From DALYLB01 sp046154695 (GTDB taxonomy: Bacteria; Acidobacteriota; Blastocatellia; RBC074), in assembly GCA_046154695.1 (NCBI GenBank), contig JBJXFI010000056.1, positions 1 to 5,199 of the forward strand: 5,199 nt of DNA, in the 5' to 3' direction. The notes beneath the pieces are model-generated. The model was given only the letters and a program-made list of their open reading frames with translations. It did not search any database and had not been told where the DNA came from. Every line of letters starts with the position of its first letter. Position 1 is the stretch's first letter. Shown piece by piece: positions 1-5,199 of the stretch. A program made the translations under genes and the position numbers.

Positions 1-30
1 TTGGCCAACATTATTCGTTTTTCCTCGTCG

Positions 31-112
31 AAATCATCCACGAAGCCACACGAAGAAACACGAAGGAGGAGCCTTCTCTTCGCGCTTCTTCGTGTGGCTT
101 CGTGGATGATTT
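31..112. repeat. Long palindromic intergenic repeat built from CACGAAG units
   Basis: Arms 31-65 and 78-112 are reverse complements at 33 of 35 positions, and the outer 27 bp (31-57 with 86-112) match perfectly. The loop is the 12 nt at 66-77. The left arm contains CACGAAG at 39-45, 49-55 and 59-65, an exact 10-bp period. The right arm has the complement CTTCGTG at 98-104 and 88-94, and a one-mismatch copy CTTCGCG at 78-84. The element ends 12 nt before the start codon of the esterase gene. I recall CACGAAG-type repeats as scattered intergenic elements in several large bacterial genomes, but cannot verify this. It could be a miniature repeat element, a hairpin in the mRNA leader, or a protein-binding site. 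No T run follows it, so it is not a typical terminator. Confidence 0.9.
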
Positions 113-124
113 TCCGAGAAGATC

Positions 125-811
125 ATGGAATCTGTGGAACAACGAATCATCGTCGAATTTCCGTGCTATTACGACCTCTACATTCCGGAGGGCGGCGAGC
201 CGCGGCCGCTCGTGATCGCGCTGCACGGGTATGGCGGAGACAAGACGTCGATGATGCGGCTGATGCGGCGGGTCAATGAGCGCGACTACGCGATCGCCGC
301 GCTGCAGGGGCCGCATCAGCATCTGGTGATGCCGACGGCGGAATCGCCGAGCCTCGGCTTCGGCTTCGGCTGGCTCTCGAATTTCAAGTCGGAGGAGTCG
401 GTCGCGCTGCATCATCACCTGATCCGGCAGGTCATCAATTCGGTGCGCGCCTCGGGCGCGGCCGATGTGAGCCGCGTCTTTCTGGCGGGTTTTTCGCAGG
501 CCGTCGGCGTGAACTTCCGCTTCGCCTTCACCCATCCGGACCGGATTCGCGGCGTGATCGCGATCTGCGGCGGCATTCCGGGCGACTGGGCCACCGGCGA
601 CGGCAAATATCTCGCGGGCGAGGTGGACGTGCTCTATATCGCCGCCGAAGGGGACGAATACTACACGCCCGAGCGGATGCGGGGGAATGCCGAGGCGCTG
701 CGATCGCGCGCGCGCTCGGTCGAACTCGAATTCTTCGACGCCGGGCATGAAGTCCCCCGCGACGCCTATCCGGTGATCGACGCGTGGCTGGCCCGGCATT
801 CTCAAAGGTGA
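125..811 (+). CDS. Alpha/beta-hydrolase, phospholipase/carboxylesterase-like esterase
   Basis: This 228-residue protein is a probable serine hydrolase of the carboxylesterase/phospholipase type (related to the PF02230 and polyhydroxybutyrate-depolymerase-like groups). The pattern is complete: an LHGYGG oxyanion-hole segment at residues 33-38, the nucleophile elbow AGFSQA with Ser124, a probable acid Asp177 in AEGDEYYTPE, and His208 in DAGHEVP. The length of about 220-230 residues fits the family. I see no signal peptide, so it is probably cytoplasmic. Substrate cannot be read from the sequence; short acyl esters are the usual guess. The ATG at 125 is preceded by only a weak purine stretch (116-122). 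The gene lies 12 nt after a long palindrome and 3 nt before the small membrane ORF, so it looks like the first gene of a cluster ending with dapD. A role in lysine synthesis is not implied. Confidence 0.88.
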   Translation: MESVEQRIIVEFPCYYDLYIPEGGEPRPLVIALHGYGGDKTSMMRLMRRVNERDYAIAALQGPHQHLVMPTAESPSLGFGFGWLSNFKSEESVALHHHLIRQVINSVRASGAADVSRVFLAGFSQAVGVNFRFAFTHPDRIRGVIAICGGIPGDWATGDGKYLAGEVDVLYIAAEGDEYYTPERMRGNAEALRSRARSVELEFFDAGHEVPRDAYPVIDAWLARHSQR

Positions 812-812
812 T
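806..812 (+). promoter_or_regulatory. Ribosome binding site of the 35-residue ORF
   Basis: AGGTGAT matches seven consecutive bases of the extended Shine-Dalgarno complement to the 16S 3' end. Its AGG core lies 6 nt before the ATG at 815. It overlaps the last codons and stop codon of the esterase gene. This is the best argument that the tiny downstream ORF is translated, and it suggests coupling to the upstream gene. Confidence 0.6.
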
Positions 813-814
813 TC

Positions 815-922
815 ATGCCTGAAATCCTGCAGTATGTTCTGAGCATCCTTCTGCTGATCCTGATCCTGATCGCGGGCATCATCGCCATTCAACTCATCAG
901 CAAGTATCGAAAGAAGAAATAG
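815..922 (+). CDS. Small single-span membrane protein (35 aa), function unknown
   Basis: The ATG at 815 opens a 35-codon frame ending in TAG at 920-922. The product starts MPEILQYVLS, continues as an unbroken hydrophobic stretch of Leu, Ile, Ala and Gly (about residues 8-28), and ends in the basic tail KYRKKK. This is the profile of a one-helix inner-membrane peptide, and by the positive-inside rule the C-terminus should be cytoplasmic. Support for translation comes from a good ribosome binding site, a 3-nt gap after the esterase stop and a 7-nt gap before dapD, so the frame fits exactly between two genes. The CTGATC hexamer occurs three times in a row within the helix (855-872), so part of the hydrophobic run could come from simple-sequence expansion. 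I recognise no family. It may be a membrane-tethering or regulatory peptide, or a fortuitous frame. Confidence 0.62.
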   Translation: MPEILQYVLSILLLILILIAGIIAIQLISKYRKKK

Positions 923-929
923 AGCCGCT

Positions 930-1778
930 ATGATCCAGCTCGAATCACAGATCGAGGCCTTGTTCGCAATTCCCGCCGCCGAGTTGAGCGCCGAGCGCCG
1001 GCGGGAGGCGCTCGAGGTCTTTCATGAGTTCAAATCCGCGCTCAACCGCGGTGAGCTGCGCGCCGCGGGCCGCAGCAAGGACGGGCAGTGGACGGTCCAT
1101 CCCTTCGTCAAGCGCGGCATCCTGCTCGGATTCCGCCTCGGCGGGATCGTGGACTATTCGATCGACGACAATTTTCGCTTCTTCGACAAGGAGACCTATC
1201 CGACCAAGCGCGTCGGGATCGGCGACGGCGTGCGCATCGTGCCCGGCGGTTCGTCGGTGCGCGAGGGCGCCTTCCTCGGACAGGGCGTCACGATCATGCC
1301 GCCGGCCTATATCAACGTCGGCGCGTACGTGGACGACGGCACGATGGTCGATTCCCATGCGCTGATCGGCTCCTGCGCCCAGGTCGGCAAGCGGTGCCAC
1401 ATCAGCGCGGCCGCCCAGATCGGCGGCGTGCTCGAACCGGTCGGCGCCCTGCCCGTGATCATCGAGGACGATGTGCTCGTCGGCGGAAACTGCGGCGTCT
1501 ATGAGGGCGCCATCGTCCGCGAGCGCGCCATTCTCGGCTCGGGCGTCATCCTCACCGGATCGACCCCGCTCTTCGACGCCGTCCGCGGCGAAATCTACCG
1601 GCGCGACGGCGACAAAGCGCTCGAAGTCCCCGCCGGCGCCGTCGTCGTCCCCGGATCCCGCGCCCTCACCGTCGGCGCCGCCGCCGACTGGGGCCTCTCG
1701 ATCTACGCGCCCGTCATCATCAAATACCGCGACGACAAGACCGAAGCCTCCGTCAAACTGGAGGAGTTTCTGCGATAA
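930..1778 (+). CDS. dapD: 2,3,4,5-tetrahydropyridine-2,6-dicarboxylate N-succinyltransferase (DapD)
   Basis: DapD transfers succinyl from succinyl-CoA to tetrahydrodipicolinate, the committed step of the succinylase route to meso-diaminopimelate and lysine, in the cytoplasm. The 282 residues are close to the 274 of the E. coli enzyme. An alpha-helical N-terminal domain (about 1-95) is followed by a left-handed beta-helix of hexapeptide repeats (about 96-245) and a C-terminal segment. Diagnostic blocks are MVDSHALIGSCAQVG (residues 139-153, with the conserved Asp141), IGGVLEP (164-170) and IIEDDVLVGGNCGVYEG (177-193, with Glu192 the likely second catalytic residue). The family normally works as a trimer with active sites between subunits. 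The start at 930 gives the expected N-terminus; the Shine-Dalgarno is weak (GAG at 922-924). The gene follows the 35-residue ORF by 7 nt, so coupled translation is likely, and a strong hairpin begins directly after its TAA. Confidence 0.97.
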   Translation: MIQLESQIEALFAIPAAELSAERRREALEVFHEFKSALNRGELRAAGRSKDGQWTVHPFVKRGILLGFRLGGIVDYSIDDNFRFFDKETYPTKRVGIGDGVRIVPGGSSVREGAFLGQGVTIMPPAYINVGAYVDDGTMVDSHALIGSCAQVGKRCHISAAAQIGGVLEPVGALPVIIEDDVLVGGNCGVYEGAIVRERAILGSGVILTGSTPLFDAVRGEIYRRDGDKALEVPAGAVVVPGSRALTVGAAADWGLSIYAPVIIKYRDDKTEASVKLEEFLR

Positions 1779-1824
1779 CCGTTCGGAGTTCGTTCGGAGG
1801 TTCGAACGAACTCCGAACGGTTTT
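1779..1824 (+). terminator. Rho-independent terminator after dapD
   Basis: A perfect 18-bp inverted repeat (1779-1796 with 1803-1820) encloses the 6-nt loop GAGGTT and is followed by TTTT at 1821-1824, then GTCCTTT. It begins on the base after the dapD stop codon. The stem is longer than in most intrinsic terminators and its left arm contains GTTCGGAG twice, 11 bp apart (1781-1788 and 1792-1799), so it may be a dispersed repeat that also serves as a terminator. The T run is short, so efficiency is uncertain. Confidence 0.8.
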
Positions 1825-1851
1825 GTCCTTTCGGCGCCCGCCGACTATAAT
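1823..1851 (+). promoter_or_regulatory. Sigma-70-type promoter for the M20 hydrolase gene
   Basis: A perfect TATAAT -10 box lies at 1846-1851, with TTGTCC (4 of 6 matches to TTGACA) at 1823-1828 and the optimal 17-bp spacer. Transcription should start near 1856-1860, giving a leader of about 33-37 nt before the ATG at 1893. The -35 box overlaps the T run of the dapD terminator, so the two signals are packed without spare sequence. Confidence 0.72.
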
Positions 1852-1892
1852 CCGGATTCAATCTTCGTATCTCATTCGCCGAACAAACCCAT

Positions 1893-2894
<1,002 letters not shown>

Positions 2895-2928
2895 ACACCA
2901 TCCCAAACGACACGGAGCTGAAGAACAA

Positions 2929-3201
2929 ATGCCTACTGGAAAATTCGCCTCGGAACCCGGAACGCCCGAATATCACGCCTCGGACTGGCTGATGACCCTC
3001 CATACCGCCTATCGCGAACTCGACAACGCGATCGCCTCCTCGCCCAATCCCGACGAGTTCATCGAACGCCTCAAGGAGCGCGTCCGCCGCGATTACGAAC
3101 TCAATCGCGAACAGATGGGCTGGAGCGAACGCACCCGCGACATCGCCGCCCGCTCCCTGGACATCGTCGTGAATACGCTCAAACTGCCCAATAAAAGCTG
3201 A
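2929..3201 (+). CDS. Small protein of unknown function (90 aa)
   Basis: I do not recognise this protein. It starts at ATG 2929, 34 nt after the M20 stop, with GGAG at 2914-2917 as a rather distant ribosome binding site; an internal ATG at 2992 (residue 22) is a possible shorter start. After a flexible, Pro/Gly-containing N-terminus, the rest is rich in charged residues and looks helical: about residues 22-38 (MTLHTAYRELDNAIAS), 43-62 (DEFIERLKERVRRDYELN) and 68-86. There is no membrane segment, Cys motif or signal peptide. Codon use is as G/C-rich as in neighbouring genes, which supports a real gene. It is probably co-transcribed with the M20 hydrolase. The gene ends 4 nt before a long palindrome. 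Confidence 0.72.
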   Translation: MPTGKFASEPGTPEYHASDWLMTLHTAYRELDNAIASSPNPDEFIERLKERVRRDYELNREQMGWSERTRDIAARSLDIVVNTLKLPNKS

Positions 3202-3205
3202 AGAA

Positions 3206-3275
3206 TTGAGAGTTGATAATGGAGAGTTGATAGTTGAGAGGAACCAACTATCAACTCGACATTATCAACTCTCAA
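3206..3275. repeat. Palindromic repeat of GAGAGTTGATA units between convergent genes
   Basis: Arms 3206-3236 and 3245-3275 are reverse complements at 29 of 31 positions, with an 8-nt loop at 3237-3244. The only mismatches are at 3222-3223. GAGAGTTGATA occurs twice in the left arm, at 3208-3218 and 3222-3232 (14-bp period). It is far more A/T-rich than its surroundings. It fills almost the whole 70-bp gap between two genes that converge on it, and its right arm supplies the moaC stop codon. As RNA it would fold into a long hairpin on either strand, but no T run follows, so a bidirectional attenuator role is only a guess. Confidence 0.9.
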
Positions 3276-3757
3276 CTCCGTTTCCACTCGCCCGAGCGTC
3301 CGCCCGCCTTTCGTTCCAGCCGGATCCCTTCGATGACCATTCCGCGATCGATGGCCTTGCACATGTCATATAGCGTGAGCGCGGCGACCGAGACCGCGGT
3401 CAGGGCCTCCATCTCGACGCCCGTCTGGGCGCTGGTTGAGGCGGTGGCCAGAATTCGCGCGCCGCCGTCTTCGAGCGTGATCGTGACATCGGCGTGGGTG
3501 AGGGCGAGGGAGTGGCAGAGTGGGATCAGTTCGGCCGTGCGCTTGGCGGCCATGATGCCGGCCAGGCGGGCCGTTTCGAGCGGGTCGCCCTTGGGCGTGC
3601 GGCGTTCGCGGATGGCGGCCACGGTCGCGGGCGCCATCGCGACGAAGCCGCTTGCTTCGGCGACGCGGCCGGTGACGGCCTTCGCGCCGACATCGACCAT
3701 GCGGATGCGCCCCTCTTCGTCGAGGTGCGAAAGCCGGGATTCGGAGTCGTTGGACAT
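3272..3757 (-). CDS. moaC: Cyclic pyranopterin monophosphate synthase (MoaC)
   Basis: MoaC converts the MoaA product, 3',8-cyclo-7,8-dihydro-GTP, into cyclic pyranopterin monophosphate, the first stable intermediate of molybdenum cofactor synthesis, in the cytoplasm. The 161 residues match the family (E. coli 161). Conserved blocks are LSHLDEEGRIRMVDVGAKAVT (residues 9-29, split here only by minor changes), TPKGDPLETARLAGIMAAKRT (54-74), ELIPLCHS (76-83) and TGVEMEALTAVSVAALTLYDMCKAID (112-137 region). Likely active-site residues are Lys56, His82, Glu115, Glu117, Asp131 and Lys134. The usual CHPLPL segment reads CHSLAL. The start at 3757 lies 2 nt after the moeA stop and has GAGG at a 6-nt spacing inside the end of moeA. 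The frame stays open far upstream through moeA, but that is a high-GC shadow. The stop codon falls in the repeat at 3206-3275. Confidence 0.97.
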   Translation of the reverse strand: MSNDSESRLSHLDEEGRIRMVDVGAKAVTGRVAEASGFVAMAPATVAAIRERRTPKGDPLETARLAGIMAAKRTAELIPLCHSLALTHADVTITLEDGGARILATASTSAQTGVEMEALTAVSVAALTLYDMCKAIDRGMVIEGIRLERKAGGRSGEWKRS

Positions 3758-3759
3758 CT

Positions 3760-4962
<1,203 letters not shown>

Positions 4963-4967
4963 CTCGA

Positions 4968-4976
4968 CTCCCCCCC
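4968..4976 (-). promoter_or_regulatory. Ribosome binding site deciding the moeA start
   Basis: The minus strand reads GGGGGGGAG with 5 nt to the ATG at 4962. The next in-frame ATG upstream (4989-4987) has no such signal, so this site decides the start. The run of seven G residues is a possible slippage-prone tract, but it lies outside the coding region. Confidence 0.7.
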
Positions 4977-4995
4977 AATCGGACCCCACCATGCG

Positions 4996-5028
4996 AAAAA
5001 GCCGCTCAGTGTGAACCGAGCGGCTTTT
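4996..5028 (-). terminator. Rho-independent terminator of the tRNA-Asp transcript
   Basis: Perfect 11-bp arms (4997-5007 with 5018-5028) enclose a 10-nt loop. Read on the minus strand, the G/C-rich stem GAGCGGC is followed by TTTTT (5000-4996). It lies 46 nt downstream of the tRNA-Asp 3' end and upstream of moeA, so it should end the tRNA transcript. The plus strand has TTTT at 5025-5028, so it could work in both directions, though no plus-strand gene ends here. Confidence 0.85.
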
Positions 5029-5074
5029 CTCCGGGAAGCCCAAAATAATCGATGTTGAATGAAAAGTAAGAGAA

Positions 5075-5162
<88 letters not shown>

Positions 5163-5199
5163 ACTCGCTTCGTTTCCGGTGATAGGCACGGTGGGGCTC

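Noticed and set aside
31..112. Reading the CACGAAG array as a CRISPR array
   Set aside because: Units are 7 bp with 3-bp gaps and are mirrored as an inverted repeat; there are no spacers of CRISPR length and no cas genes.
1..279. Plus-strand frame from TTG at position 1 running into the esterase
   Set aside because: It crosses the palindrome and is out of frame with the esterase, whose catalytic motifs define the real gene from 125.
11..892. Long minus-strand frame of 293 codons opposite the esterase and small ORF
   Set aside because: It is a high-GC shadow of the esterase, reads through the palindrome, and its composition (Arg, Asp, His, Gln-rich) matches no domain.

Overview
This window looks like an ordinary chromosomal segment of a high-GC bacterium, judged by G/C-rich third codon positions and long open shadow frames. 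It carries parts of two housekeeping pathways: diaminopimelate/lysine biosynthesis and molybdenum cofactor (Moco) synthesis. The M20 hydrolase recalls a short subgroup I associate from memory with Acidobacteriota and neighbouring phyla. That placement is inference, since no 16S or other decisive marker is present. I see no phage, transposase, CRISPR or plasmid genes.

Layout, left to right. Positions 1-124 are non-coding and hold a long palindrome (31-112) made of 10-bp-phased CACGAAG units. A plus-strand cluster follows: an alpha/beta-hydrolase esterase (125-811), a 35-residue single-span membrane peptide (815-922) and dapD (930-1778), with gaps of only 3 and 7 nt. The cluster ends at an 18-bp perfect hairpin with a T run (1779-1824). 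A near-consensus sigma-70-type promoter (1823-1851) begins inside that T run and should drive a second plus-strand unit: an M20 metallohydrolase that may be the DapE step (1893-2894) and an unrecognised 90-residue protein (2929-3201). A second long palindrome (3206-3275) fills the gap between this unit and a convergent minus-strand operon, moeA (4962 to 3760) then moaC (3757 to 3272). Farther right on the minus strand are a terminator (4996-5028) and a tRNA-Asp(GTC) gene with encoded CCA (5075-5151). Positions 5152-5199 show nothing I can support.

How the genes fit together. DapD succinylates tetrahydrodipicolinate, and the next enzyme gene is an M20 hydrolase of the family that contains the desuccinylase DapE, so both could serve the succinylase branch to meso-diaminopimelate and lysine. 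MoaC acts early (cyclic pyranopterin monophosphate formation) and MoeA late (molybdenum insertion) in Moco synthesis, and they form a tight two-gene operon.

The main unexplained content is in the gaps. Three unrelated sequences share one plan: short direct repeats of 10, 11 or 14 bp period folded into a near-perfect inverted repeat. The other item worth attention is the 35-residue membrane peptide. I found no clear evidence of a new multi-gene system.
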